In this document: positions 1-7,889 of the stretch, in pieces | How positions within the stretch are numbered: position 1 is the stretch's first letter | Layout of the letters: each line of letters opens with the position of its first letter | IMG/VR virus record: IMGVR_UViG_3300047551_002350 | Coordinates: 1 to 33,668 of that record | Source of the DNA: a virus | DNA: 33,668 bases | Direction: 5' to 3' (one strand) | The notes under the pieces: generated by a model | What the model was told of the DNA's origin: nothing | What the model saw: the letters and a program-made list of their open reading frames with translations, nothing else | Databases searched by the model: none | Program-made: the position numbers and the translations under genes

Positions 1-637
1 ATTGTGATGACCTATCATAAATCATCGCTTTTCTTGTGTCATTAATAACTTGCTGTAGGTATCTTGGTTTTAATACATAGATACCTCTCTTATCATTATT
101 CTTTCTCACTTCATATTCATAATTACTAATTCCAATAACAGGATTTGGAATATAATCTACATTTGATCCAAGTATTGTTGCATCATTTGTATAAAGACTT
201 CCATTATCATAATAAGAAATTTTAAAGTCTGCATCAACAATTTGACCTGCAGGGAGAATTAGTCTATCTTCCGAATCTCTAACTTCTGTAGTTTCGTAAT
301 GGTGAATTCCATTTAAATCATTGCCATAGATTGACTCTGCATAATCATAGACTTGTCTATCTGAAAGTGGCCATTGGTCTCTTAGTCTTGTAATTCCTGC
401 GGATACAATCACAACCCAGTCATACTGAGTGCTACCATAAAGTTCTTGAGCGACTAATTCAGGTCTAGACCCATCTGGAATCTGATACTTATCAAAGACA
501 GTGAAGACATTCTGCAAGTCGTCACGAAGTTTAACTCTACGAAATAGATTCTTAACAAGCAAGTATTGATCAGAGGATTTTGAATCTGGTAAAAATGATT
601 GATATTCTAGGTTAGGTAATTCGCGGAAGTATGTCAT
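1..637 (-). CDS. 53: Baseplate wedge protein gp53 (partial, C-terminus off window)
   Basis: T4 gp53 joins the wedge subassembly to the central hub during baseplate assembly. About 212 residues are visible, from the start codon at 635-637 to the window edge, with no stop, so the 3' end lies outside. The N-terminus begins MTYFRELPNLEYQ, followed by FRRVKLRDDLQNVF and YGSTQYDWVVIVSAGI, which I recognise from cyanophage gp53 proteins. The start overlaps the stop of the upstream gp48 gene by one base (TAATG), indicating translational coupling in a leftward baseplate operon. Family assignment comes from memory of the family, not from an alignment. Confidence 0.85.
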   Translation of the reverse strand, partial: MTYFRELPNLEYQSFLPDSKSSDQYLLVKNLFRRVKLRDDLQNVFTVFDKYQIPDGSRPELVAQELYGSTQYDWVVIVSAGITRLRDQWPLSDRQVYDYAESIYGNDLNGIHHYETTEVRDSEDRLILPAGQIVDADFKISYYDNGSLYTNDATILGSNVDYIPNPVIGISNYEYEVRKNNDKRGIYVLKPRYLQQVINDTRKAMIYDRSSQ

Positions 638-1533
638 TAGTATCCAACTCCTATATCTGTACTCTTGTAGTCTTCTGCATAAATTGGTGACAATTCTTGG
701 AATTGTAAAGTCAATTGCATATGAACTGGAGTTGCATCAGCATATGTTGCATATTGTCCAGATCCATTATAATTAACACTCATTTGTGTGAGAGCACATG
801 GTTTAAAAGTATGCAAGAATGGATGTTGCCTTCCTCCACTCATATATTCCAATTTAAAGACATTTGGTGCTGAAACAAAAAGACCACCACCATTTTGATC
901 TGGTGTTCCTTTTTGAGGAGTCATGTTTTTTTTAAAAGTTCTAATTATAGTTTTAATTACTGCAGATTCCTTATTGTCTCTTGGAACCATGTCAAATGTG
1001 AAATTAAATGCAGGGCGCATGGTGACTCCGTTAAAAAGAATCTCCACATTTTCATTGAATACTTGTCCAGTTGCTCTTGAAATAATTTGATTGATATTTC
1101 CTTGTCCTAATGCTGCTTGAAGACCTGCTGCAGCTGCGCCAGCTGCAACTGCTTGTTGGCCTTCTCCCGTAGACACTGCTTCACCAACTCTTTGAAAAAA
1201 TTGTTTTCCAGAAGTCAATAATGATCCTACAAAATTTGAACTTAAAATAGATTCAGCGGCCGCGGATCCTAAACTTGCTGCTATTGGATTCATAGTCCCA
1301 GATTGCCAATCAGCAGCGTTACTGTCTTGAATATTTGCTGGCATTGGCAAAATAATATTTGCCAAAGATTTTTTAATACTCTCTCTTTTTAAAGCGTCTT
1401 CAGTAGTTCCAAGAGCAAAACTACTAGGACTTTGCAGTCCTAGACCTGGAGGTTCATATTTAATCACCTGTATTTTAAAATAATCATCTTGCGGCCCAAT
1501 ATTACTAAGAGGATATCTTAATGTTTCTGCCAT
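637..1533 (-). CDS. 48: Baseplate tail-tube cap protein gp48
   Basis: T4 gp48 sits on top of the hub and, with gp54, forms the platform on which the gp19 tail tube polymerises. The protein has 298 residues (T4 gp48 is 364). Features shared with T4 gp48 include a segment near residues 57-66 (LANIILPMPA, compare IANILLPRS), an Ala/Gly-rich central helix region (residues 85-150), and a tube-like C-terminal half with MVPRDNKESAVIKTIIRTF and a late FKPCALTQMSVNYN strand (compare T4 FGPCQIQSIRFD). It lies between the unknown gene at 1557 and gp53. A late-promoter-like AATAAATA lies 15-22 bases upstream of its start. Confidence 0.8.
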   Translation of the reverse strand: MAETLRYPLSNIGPQDDYFKIQVIKYEPPGLGLQSPSSFALGTTEDALKRESIKKSLANIILPMPANIQDSNAADWQSGTMNPIAASLGSAAAESILSSNFVGSLLTSGKQFFQRVGEAVSTGEGQQAVAAGAAAAGLQAALGQGNINQIISRATGQVFNENVEILFNGVTMRPAFNFTFDMVPRDNKESAVIKTIIRTFKKNMTPQKGTPDQNGGGLFVSAPNVFKLEYMSGGRQHPFLHTFKPCALTQMSVNYNGSGQYATYADATPVHMQLTLQFQELSPIYAEDYKSTDIGVGY

Positions 1534-1547
1534 TTACTTTTTCTAAC

Positions 1548-1555
1548 TATTTATT
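1548..1555 (-). promoter_or_regulatory. T4-type late promoter element (AATAAATA) for gp48/gp53
   Basis: On the minus strand AATAAATA, one mismatch from the T4 late consensus TATAAATA, lies in the short gap between the stop of the 1557-2138 gene and the gp48 start. The position suits a promoter with a leader of about 8-10 bases. In AT-rich DNA a single 8-mer is weak evidence; its support is the recurrence of NNTAAATA before other late genes here. Confidence 0.45.
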
Positions 1556-1556
1556 G

Positions 1557-2138
1557 TTAGTTTCTTACGATTTTTCCATAAGGGACTGATTTCAAAGTAT
1601 TAAATTCTTGAGGAGTTAATTCATACAATCCACTAACTAGTCGATCACCATCTGCAGTATTATACTGTCTTATTTTTCCCCAATGATAATTAAAAGCACG
1701 GAATCCTTTTGGTAAAATATCCCCAGCAATAATCAAAGGATGGCGATCATAAAGTATTCCTGGAGTTCCTGCATAATAGATATAAGTATAATATTTACCA
1801 GGAACTGGAAAATTCCTTTTTGTATCACTTGCAATTGTTAATATTTCATCCATTAACTCTTCTGGTGACTCTGTTCCAAATAAAGATTCTTTAAACTTTG
1901 AGAATCTATTTCCTGTTCGATCAGTTCCTGGTAATTTAGGTGAATTTGGATTCGCACTCTTATAATCATGATCATTTCGAATTAAACTTATTAATTGAGT
2001 TTTGGTTAATCGTTGATAACCACTAATTCTACCTTGACCAGTTGCTGTTGTATAATATATGCTATATTTTTCAGCAATTTCAACTAATTCTTTCTGTAAA
2101 TATTGATCTAATGGTTTTTCGTATCCTGTGAGTGCCAT
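1557..2138 (-). CDS. Conserved phage protein of unknown function, 193 aa
   Basis: I cannot name this protein. The N-terminal 50 residues (KELVEIAEKYSIYY followed by RLTKTQLISLIRN) look like a small helical SAP/Rho-N-type nucleic-acid-binding fold. The C-terminal half has YYTYIYYAGTPGILYDRHPL followed by GFRAFNYHWGKIRQY, a pattern I associate with short virion proteins of marine T4-like phages in which a YDR-P-L motif precedes a GF-x-NYHW motif. It lies two bases after gp4 and 23 bases before gp48, in a neighbourhood that in T4 contains genes 2-4-53. A virion or head-completion role is inferred from context only. No signal peptide or membrane segment is seen. Confidence 0.6.
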   Translation of the reverse strand: MALTGYEKPLDQYLQKELVEIAEKYSIYYTTATGQGRISGYQRLTKTQLISLIRNDHDYKSANPNSPKLPGTDRTGNRFSKFKESLFGTESPEELMDEILTIASDTKRNFPVPGKYYTYIYYAGTPGILYDRHPLIIAGDILPKGFRAFNYHWGKIRQYNTADGDRLVSGLYELTPQEFNTLKSVPYGKIVRN

Positions 2139-2139
2139 T

Positions 2140-2577
2140 TTACTTTAAATTTAATTCGTGTTCTGTGATGATTTTGAACTCATATCCACGATCAGCACAC
2201 CATTCTCGTGCTGCTTCCCACTTTGATTGGTTTTTAGCATACTCATAGACTTCACTGATATATCTTTTGGTTTGTCTTTGAGGTTTGACTGGAGGAACCG
2301 TTTGTTTTGATGGTTTAATCTCAATCATATATTTTTTAATAGTACCATCAGACTCTTTTACTTTTATGAGAAAATCAGGGTAGTACCGGTGAATTTTCCC
2401 GTCCAATGGAGAACGGTAGGGAATTGCTTTTTCTTCAGATTGCCATTCAATTATTTTTTCATTTGTATCACAATAAATCATAAATTTACGTTCCCATAAA
2501 GATCTGTAGATAATATTACAAACATTTCCACGATACTTTTCTGGATTTGATGGTTTAAATTTTCCTTTATATGACAT
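2140..2577 (-). CDS. 4: Head completion protein gp4 (nuclease-fold)
   Basis: T4 gp4 (also called 50/65) acts after DNA packaging to complete the head before tail joining, and belongs to a TnsA-like/PD-(D/E)XK nuclease fold. The 145 residues match the T4 length (about 150). Landmarks shared with T4 gp4 are YRGNVCNIIYRSLWERKF (T4 has YRGDPKKITYRSNWEKFF), an IIEW..SE segment, RRY/HRYYPDFLI, and MIEIKPSKQTVPPVKP (T4 FIEIKPKKETQPPVKP). The D in YYPDF and the E and K of IEIKP fit the nuclease core. It is the first gene of the leftward operon, just downstream of a late-promoter-like TCTAAATA at 2610-2617. Confidence 0.88.
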   Translation of the reverse strand: MSYKGKFKPSNPEKYRGNVCNIIYRSLWERKFMIYCDTNEKIIEWQSEEKAIPYRSPLDGKIHRYYPDFLIKVKESDGTIKKYMIEIKPSKQTVPPVKPQRQTKRYISEVYEYAKNQSKWEAAREWCADRGYEFKIITEHELNLK

Positions 2578-2584
2578 CTAAATA
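2577..2584 (+). promoter_or_regulatory. Late promoter element (TCTAAATA), rightward
   Basis: TCTAAATA differs by one base from the T4 late consensus TATAAATA. It lies 33 bases before the GTG start at 2618 and overlaps the gp4 start codon on the other strand. A mirror copy at 2610-2617 faces the other way, so this 40-bp gap looks like a divergent late promoter pair. Confidence 0.5.
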
Positions 2585-2609
2585 CTTACAACAAGAAACT
2601 CATAATAGG

Positions 2610-2617
2610 TATTTAGA
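2610..2617 (-). promoter_or_regulatory. Late promoter element (TCTAAATA), leftward
   Basis: On the minus strand the same octamer TCTAAATA lies 32 bases before the gp4 start. It ends directly against the GTG start of the rightward gene, so each promoter element abuts the start codon of the opposing gene. Confidence 0.5.
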
Positions 2618-3427
2618 GTGGCGCTACCACGCAGAATATCAGATATCAAACCATTATTCACCAACCTCGCACAAACTTCTCACTATGAGGTGAAGTTTGG
2701 TGGACTTCCTGGAGAACTGGTAAGTTATTTGAGACAAAGAGGAGTGACATCAAGGTTTATTGCCGAAGATGCTGGTTTACTCTGTCATAATGCAGTACTT
2801 CCAACAACACAACTTGCAACTGTAGATATTGCAGGCAACTATATTGGTATTACTGAAACTTTTGCCCATAGAAGAATCTATCAGGATATAAGTCTGGAAT
2901 TTTATATCGACAATAATTATAATACATTAAAATTCTTAGAGCATTGGATGGAGTTTATTGCAAGTGGATCTTCCAATCCAATCAATGGAAATAATCTAGC
3001 AATTAATAGTAATGTTGATCGAGGTTATTTCATAAGAATGCAATACCCTGAATATTATAAGTCAAATAGAACAAGTATTATTAAATTTGATCGTGACTAT
3101 AAAAGAGAAATAGAATATACCTTTGTTGGTTTATATCCATACAACATTGCATCTATACCAGTTTCTTATGGTCAATCTGATGTATTGAAGATGCAAGTAA
3201 CATTTAAAATTGATCGTTATGTGATTGGAAAGTCTTATAGTGTAAATTATAATAGAAATAATGATAATAATAAACTCCCTTCTCAACCTCAACCTCAACC
3301 AGTTTCTCAACCAAAACCAAGATTGGTTCCAAGATCTCCTGGTTCTATACCTTCGAATGGAGTAGAACTATTTCCTTCTGGACAGACTTTAGCAGAATCT
3401 CTTTATGGATCTACAAATAATAGATAA
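2618..3427 (+). CDS. 54: Tail-tube-like baseplate protein, probably gp54 (tube initiator)
   Basis: The start is GTG (no in-frame ATG fits), with AGGT nine bases upstream; the product begins MALPRRISDIKPLF. The 269 residues contain a tail-tube-like beta fold: FIAEDAGLLCHNAVLPTTQLA, then YQDISLEFYIDNNYNTLKFL and a W-x-EFI helix, reminiscent of T4 gp54 (CNYRAMQDWVNSV) and gp19. T4 gp54 starts tube polymerisation on the hub. The last 60 residues are a Pro/Gln/Ser-rich tail (QPQPQPVSQPKPR) not expected in T4 gp54. It heads the rightward hub operon. Other gp19-family tube proteins remain possible. Confidence 0.6.
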   Translation: MALPRRISDIKPLFTNLAQTSHYEVKFGGLPGELVSYLRQRGVTSRFIAEDAGLLCHNAVLPTTQLATVDIAGNYIGITETFAHRRIYQDISLEFYIDNNYNTLKFLEHWMEFIASGSSNPINGNNLAINSNVDRGYFIRMQYPEYYKSNRTSIIKFDRDYKREIEYTFVGLYPYNIASIPVSYGQSDVLKMQVTFKIDRYVIGKSYSVNYNRNNDNNKLPSQPQPQPVSQPKPRLVPRSPGSIPSNGVELFPSGQTLAESLYGSTNNR

Positions 3428-3430
3428 ATA
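3423..3430 (+). promoter_or_regulatory. Late promoter element (GATAAATA) over a stop codon
   Basis: GATAAATA includes the TAA stop of the upstream gene (3425-3427) and lies 25 bases before the gp26 ATG at 3455. The same stop-embedded layout occurs at 22682, 23012 and 30694. Confidence 0.45.
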
Positions 3431-3454
3431 ATTTGATCATATTTGTAATTGAAA

Positions 3455-4171
3455 ATGTTACCCAAAATTACAACTCCTTCTTATTCTTTAGAAATTCCAT
3501 CCCTTAAGAAAGAAATTAAATATCGCCCATTTCTTGTAAAAGAGGAAAAAATTCTTATTATTGCAATGGAGAGTGAAGATCCAAAGCAAATTGCAAATGC
3601 TGTTAAAACTGTAATCAGCAATTGTATTTTAACTAGAGGAATTAAGGTTGAGCAACTTGCAACTTTTGATATTGAATATCTATTTTTAAATATTCGTGGA
3701 AAGTCTGTTGGAGAAACAGTTGATGTATTAATCACTTGCCCTGACGATGGACAAACTCAAGTTCCTGTAAGTATTAATCTTGACGATATTCAAATTAGCG
3801 TTAGTGAAAATCATTCAAGAGATATTAAACTTGACGATAATTTAACTTTGAGAATGAAATACCCATCAATGAATGAATTTATTAAATCTAATTTTGGAAA
3901 TGAATTTAATATGAGTGTTGATGACACATTTAATCTTATCATTTCTTGTATGGAACAGGTATATAATGAAGAAGAGTCTTGGTCTGCATCTGATTGTACT
4001 CAAAAAGAGTTATCTGAGTTCATTGAACAATTAAGTTCGAAACAATTTAAAGAAGTTGAAAAATTCTTTTCAACAATGCCTAAACTTTCACATACTATTA
4101 AAATTAAAAATCCAAACACAAAAGTTGAAAGTGAAGTCTTATTGGAAGGACTGTCAAGTTTTTTCGCCTAG
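3455..4171 (+). CDS. 26: Baseplate hub assembly protein gp26 (T4_baseplate family)
   Basis: I recognise the T4 gp26 family (Pfam T4_baseplate), which assists hub and tape-measure assembly. Typical features are MLPKITTPSYSLEIPSLKKE, then YRPFLVKEEKILIIAMES and FDIEYLFLNIRGKSVG with a following CPDDGQ. I chose ATG at 3455, giving 238 residues. A TTG two codons upstream (3449) is in frame, but the family usually starts MLPKI. No strong Shine-Dalgarno site is seen. The last codons are AGT TTT TTC GCC TAG; the T TTT TTC heptamer at 4159-4165 is a canonical -1 slippery sequence leading into the downstream gp51-like frame. By position this protein matches the tail assembly chaperone (lambda gpG) of other tailed phages. 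Confidence 0.85.
   Translation: MLPKITTPSYSLEIPSLKKEIKYRPFLVKEEKILIIAMESEDPKQIANAVKTVISNCILTRGIKVEQLATFDIEYLFLNIRGKSVGETVDVLITCPDDGQTQVPVSINLDDIQISVSENHSRDIKLDDNLTLRMKYPSMNEFIKSNFGNEFNMSVDDTFNLIISCMEQVYNEEESWSASDCTQKELSEFIEQLSSKQFKEVEKFFSTMPKLSHTIKIKNPNTKVESEVLLEGLSSFFA
4159..4165 (+). other. Predicted programmed -1 ribosomal frameshift site (T TTT TTC)
   Basis: In the gp26 frame the codons are AGT TTT TTC GCC TAG, so the heptamer is in phase as X XXY YYZ. After a -1 slip, reading continues CGC CTA GGA ATG GCT into the frame at 4174, which is open to 4347, giving a fusion of about 297 residues. A Shine-Dalgarno-like GGAAGGA (4144-4150) lies 8 bases upstream. A possible small hairpin (GGCTCA at 4176-4181 with TGAGTC at 4191-4196) lies 10 bases downstream. 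Both are classes of stimulator known in bacterial -1 frameshifting. Frameshifting itself is inferred. Confidence 0.65.
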
Positions 4172-4173
4172 GA

Positions 4174-4347
4174 ATGGCTCATGAATCTCTTGAGTCATAT
4201 TATAAGACAAACTTTTCTCTAGTTCAGCATCATAAATACTCATTGACAGAGATAGAAAATATGTTACCTTGGGAGAGAGAAATTTATATTGCTCTTCTGA
4301 AACAATATATTGAAGAAGAAAACTTAAAGAACCAATCAAATGGCTGA
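4174..4347 (+). CDS. 51: gp51-like hub assembly frame, -1 extension of gp26
   Basis: The frame encodes 57 residues if started at ATG 4174 (MAHESLESYYKTNFSLVQ, then KYSLTEIENMLPWEREIY). The YSL-E-ML-WER-Y core is what I recall in short cyanophage proteins labelled baseplate hub assembly catalyst gp51, though T4 gp51 is much longer. The frame is -1 relative to gp26 and is open from the slippery heptamer. ATG 4174 has only TAGGA directly against it, with no usable spacing, so independent initiation looks poor and a 26-51 frameshift fusion is the more likely product. It overlaps the start of the tape-measure-like gene by 8 bases. Confidence 0.75.
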   Translation: MAHESLESYYKTNFSLVQHHKYSLTEIENMLPWEREIYIALLKQYIEEENLKNQSNG

Positions 4348-6016
4348 GTTAGATCCCGAAAAAGTTGGTAGATCTGGTGTCGATCCAGTTACGGGATCTC
4401 CTTTGTCTCAAGAAGTCCGAACTGCTCTTTTAAGAAAGTCTACTATTGATACATCAGTCTTTCAGAATATTGAAAATAGAAGGGCGCAAACTGACGCTCA
4501 AAATGCAGAATTATCTAGAGGACAAAATGAAGCTCTCTTAGGATTTAATTCAACGCTCCAAGCAATAAGAACAGATATTGTAAAGTTAGGGACTGGTCTT
4601 TCTGGTATTGCACTTCTTCTTCAACAAGATGCAACAGAAGATCAAAGCAAATTAAGAGTAGAACAGGAAAAAGAAAGAAGGTTAGCAGAGCGTCAAATTA
4701 GAATTGGAAAAGAGAGTGAAATAGAACAAAAAATTCAAAATGCAGTTGTTGAACCAGTACAAAGATTAGTTCCAAAAGTAAATGATATCTTTGGTAGAAT
4801 TGGTGCAGCTCTTGGAATTTTATTTGGTGGATGGTTAACAAATCAAACTGTTCAAGCAATAAAGGCATCTGAAGAGGGCAATACAAAATTATTCAATGAA
4901 ATTCGATTTAATATTATTAAAAATGTTGGAATAGCAGTTGGTGGATTATTTGCAATCAGAGCAGGATTTTCATTAATCAAAAAAACAATTGGTGGAATTG
5001 CTTCGGGTCTAACTAAACTTTTAATTGCAAAACCTCTTGCACTTGCTGCATCGTTGATTCCTCGCCCTGGTGGTGGACCAAAACCAGGTGGACCAAAATC
5101 AGGTGGTCCAAAACCAGGTGGACCAAAATCAGGTGGTCCAAAACCAGGTGGAGGAGTTTTTAGTGGACTTGGAAAAGTTCTTACATTTCTTAGTTCAGCA
5201 ATGAATGCTAAGAATAAAGAATATACTGATGCTGTGCTAGGAGCTCTAAGTTTATTTGCAAAAGCGCCAGGTCCCATTGGAATAGTTGCTAAAGTTGCAG
5301 GAGTTGCATTTACTTTAGATGAAATTGCGGAAGCTTTTGGTAAAAATATTTTTGGAGATGAGCGCGATAAAATTGTCAATGATGCTGCTGCAGCTGCAAA
5401 AAAAGAATTAGAAAAACTGAAAAAACCAACATCTTCAAAACCAACATCTTCAAAACCAACATCTCCTCCTATATCTTCACCAAAACCAGAAACTTCAGTA
5501 GACCCACCAGCACCTCCGGTTGCACAACCTCAAACGCCAATGATGGGCGAACAAAAACCATCAACTCCTCCACCATCTCCAGACATGGAGAAAAAATTTG
5601 AACAAGCATGGCAATATCGTAATAACCCTATGGCAAGAGGAAGAATTGAAGATGCTTGGAGTAAAATGACTCCGGATCAACAACAGCAAGCAAAAACCTG
5701 GGCATCATCAAAAGGATATGATTGGAGTGAAATGAAGTTAAAAGATTCTGTCAATATGAATCAACCACCAAAAACTGAAAGTGCAGAAATAGCACCTGCA
5801 CAAATGACAACACCTCCTAAGGAACCTCAACAAGTTGGCCAATTGCCAGAACCAAAACCATCTTTGACAATGATTAAAACATCAAGTGCTCAACAGCAAC
5901 AATCAAATCCCCCATTAACGAATGGTCCTTTGTCTGATGTTCCTTTAATTAACTCTGCAAATCCTGATAATTTTTATGTTTTATATTCGCAGTTAAATTA
6001 TAATGTGGTGATGTGA
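4340..6016 (+). CDS. Putative tape-measure/hub protein (gp29 position)
   Basis: The protein has 558 residues. Residues 50-150 are charged and helical, likely coiled coil (EQEKERRLAERQIRIGKE). Residues 145-240 hold amphipathic or hydrophobic helices including IGAALGILFGGWLTN. At about residues 243-272 there is a GGPKPGGPKSGG repeat, followed by another helical block (275-345) and a Pro/Ser/Gln-rich C-terminus. In tailed phages the chaperone pair (G/GT or gp26/gp51) immediately precedes the tape measure, so position and composition suggest a T4 gp29 counterpart. Sequence similarity to gp29 was not evident by eye. The GW-centred hydrophobic motif recurs in the next gene. Confidence 0.6.
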   Translation: MAELDPEKVGRSGVDPVTGSPLSQEVRTALLRKSTIDTSVFQNIENRRAQTDAQNAELSRGQNEALLGFNSTLQAIRTDIVKLGTGLSGIALLLQQDATEDQSKLRVEQEKERRLAERQIRIGKESEIEQKIQNAVVEPVQRLVPKVNDIFGRIGAALGILFGGWLTNQTVQAIKASEEGNTKLFNEIRFNIIKNVGIAVGGLFAIRAGFSLIKKTIGGIASGLTKLLIAKPLALAASLIPRPGGGPKPGGPKSGGPKPGGPKSGGPKPGGGVFSGLGKVLTFLSSAMNAKNKEYTDAVLGALSLFAKAPGPIGIVAKVAGVAFTLDEIAEAFGKNIFGDERDKIVNDAAAAAKKELEKLKKPTSSKPTSSKPTSPPISSPKPETSVDPPAPPVAQPQTPMMGEQKPSTPPPSPDMEKKFEQAWQYRNNPMARGRIEDAWSKMTPDQQQQAKTWASSKGYDWSEMKLKDSVNMNQPPKTESAEIAPAQMTTPPKEPQQVGQLPEPKPSLTMIKTSSAQQQQSNPPLTNGPLSDVPLINSANPDNFYVLYSQLNYNVVM

Positions 6017-6017
6017 T

Positions 6018-7889
6018 ATGGCAGCAATATTAGAGTCTCTTCAAAGATCGTCTATTAATATTAAAAGTATTTCTCAGACTTTATTTGATACTAAAAAAAG
6101 CACTTCAGCAGTAAATGAATCCGTAGGAAATATTTCTAGAATTGTTGCTACAAATACTAGAGTTAAAAGACAGTTATTTGAAAGGTCTAATATTCTAAGT
6201 TCCAGGAGAGAAGAGGCATCTAAAAGGCAAGAACTTGAAGATCAAATTGAATCTACAAGAGTATCATCATCTCCAAAAGCAGGACTTTCTTTTTCATCAA
6301 GAAGTGAAAAAGGACCTCTAGAAAGATTGTTGGGATTTTTAGGATTTACATTTGCTGGATGGATTGTAGAAAATCTACCCACATGGATTTTCATGGGTCA
6401 AGAGTTCATATCTAGGATTAACTCTTTTGGAAGATCTATGTATACTATGGTCTATAATATGCAAAATATAATCAAATATTTTGGTGATACTTTAGGATAT
6501 TCTTTAAACTCAATTCTTCGTTTAGACTTTGATGAGTTTGCTGGAGAGGGAACTGTTGCAAGATCTTTTGAAGAATTAAATCTTGCAGTTCAAGACCTAG
6601 GAACTAATATTACAGACACTTTTAAACTTTTTACTACACCACTCACAGAATCATTAGAAACTGGTGAGCAAGCACCTGCACTTGATGAAGAAAGACCAGA
6701 TACAATGTTTCCTGGAGTTCAACAAGAAACTGCAGGGTCTCCCATACCTTCTTATAGTGGACAAGAAACTACTGCTGGTGGAAAAGTTTTAAATCCGCAA
6801 GCAGCGTATGCGTATATCAGACAATTGGGAGTTTCTCATATACATGCTCTCGGTATTTTAGCAAATATCAAAGGAGAAAGTGAATTTAGAATTGATGCTG
6901 ACGAGACTGGAAAAGGAACAGGTGGTATTGGGTTATTTCAATATACATTTCCTAGTAGAAAAAAAAGATTTTTACAAGCAGTTCCAGATTATAAAACTAA
7001 TTGGAAAGCACAACTAGATTATGCTATAAAAAATGATGAGAATACTCCATTATATCTAAAAAAACAGTTTGGTACTCCAGAAGAAGCAGCTGATGATTTT
7101 ATGAGAAACTGGGAAAATCCATCTAAAAGTGTTTACGCTGAAAGAAGAAGGAAACATAATGAGTTTATTAAATCGTTTAAACCTTCATCAGGACAACCAC
7201 AAAAACCAACAGTTACTCCACAAACTCAAACTCCCCAAATATCACCTCCACCATCCACTCCTGTAAATCCAATGATTGGTGATCGTCTTGGTGCGGGAAG
7301 AGGTCATGGTGGTGTTGATTTGCAAGTAAAGGAAGGAACATCATTAAGAGCAATTTCTGATGGTATTATTGTTGATTCTGATTATGAAAAAGGATGGGGA
7401 AACTTTTTGGTAATGAAAGATAATCTTGGAATTTATCATTTATATGGACACATGCAGTCTGGTTATAAGCGTAGTGGATCTGTAAAAAAAGGTGAAGTAA
7501 TAGGTAAAGTTGGAATGACTGGAAGAACTACCGGACCACACTTACATTGGGAAACAGGAACTGGATGGAATGGTGGAGTAATAACTGGAAGATTTGATGC
7601 TCTTAATAAGTATAGTAGATTTGCACCATTTAATACTCAACCAGGTAAAGACACTAAAACAGAAACTCCTGCACAAATCTCAGCACAACCAAAACAATCG
7701 CAACCTGCTGCAATGACTCCTGAAAGAAAAGGATCGCAGGTTATGCTCATTGATGCTACTCAACCACAAGTTCCTCAAGCATCATATCCATCTCAACAAC
7801 AACCTTCTATTACATCAATAGTAAGTGAATTTAAGATGTTAAATAATTTTATTAAGAATAAACTTCTAATCGACCTAGCATACCTATAA
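6018..7889 (+). CDS. Tail-associated lysozyme and M23 peptidase, tape-measure-like N-terminus
   Basis: The protein has 623 residues and at least three parts. Residues 1-210 are helical with a hydrophobic segment (LLGFLGFTFAGWIVENLPTW, 104-123) resembling the preceding protein. Residues 257-385 resemble the phage tail lysozyme family (Phage_lysozyme2), with ILANIKGESEF containing candidate catalytic Glu287 and a GGIGLFQYTFPSR stretch. Residues 420-515 are an M23 (LytM/lysostaphin) peptidase with HGGVD (His430, Asp434), YGH and HLHWE (His508, His510), the zinc-ligand pattern. Pro/Gln linkers separate the parts. It probably digests cell-wall glycan and peptide links during injection, replacing the lysozyme domain missing from the gp5-like protein. 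It shares one base with gp27 (TAATG). Confidence 0.8.
   Translation: MAAILESLQRSSINIKSISQTLFDTKKSTSAVNESVGNISRIVATNTRVKRQLFERSNILSSRREEASKRQELEDQIESTRVSSSPKAGLSFSSRSEKGPLERLLGFLGFTFAGWIVENLPTWIFMGQEFISRINSFGRSMYTMVYNMQNIIKYFGDTLGYSLNSILRLDFDEFAGEGTVARSFEELNLAVQDLGTNITDTFKLFTTPLTESLETGEQAPALDEERPDTMFPGVQQETAGSPIPSYSGQETTAGGKVLNPQAAYAYIRQLGVSHIHALGILANIKGESEFRIDADETGKGTGGIGLFQYTFPSRKKRFLQAVPDYKTNWKAQLDYAIKNDENTPLYLKKQFGTPEEAADDFMRNWENPSKSVYAERRRKHNEFIKSFKPSSGQPQKPTVTPQTQTPQISPPPSTPVNPMIGDRLGAGRGHGGVDLQVKEGTSLRAISDGIIVDSDYEKGWGNFLVMKDNLGIYHLYGHMQSGYKRSGSVKKGEVIGKVGMTGRTTGPHLHWETGTGWNGGVITGRFDALNKYSRFAPFNTQPGKDTKTETPAQISAQPKQSQPAAMTPERKGSQVMLIDATQPQVPQASYPSQQQPSITSIVSEFKMLNNFIKNKLLIDLAYL

Noticed and set aside
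3449-3454. TTG as the start of gp26
   Set aside because: In frame, but ATG at 3455 gives the MLPKI start usual for the family, and TTG has no better ribosome site.
4852-5379. A 175-residue minus-strand open frame
   Set aside because: It is antisense to the Gly/Pro/Lys repeat of the tape-measure-like gene, which is strongly supported by context and overlap with its neighbours.
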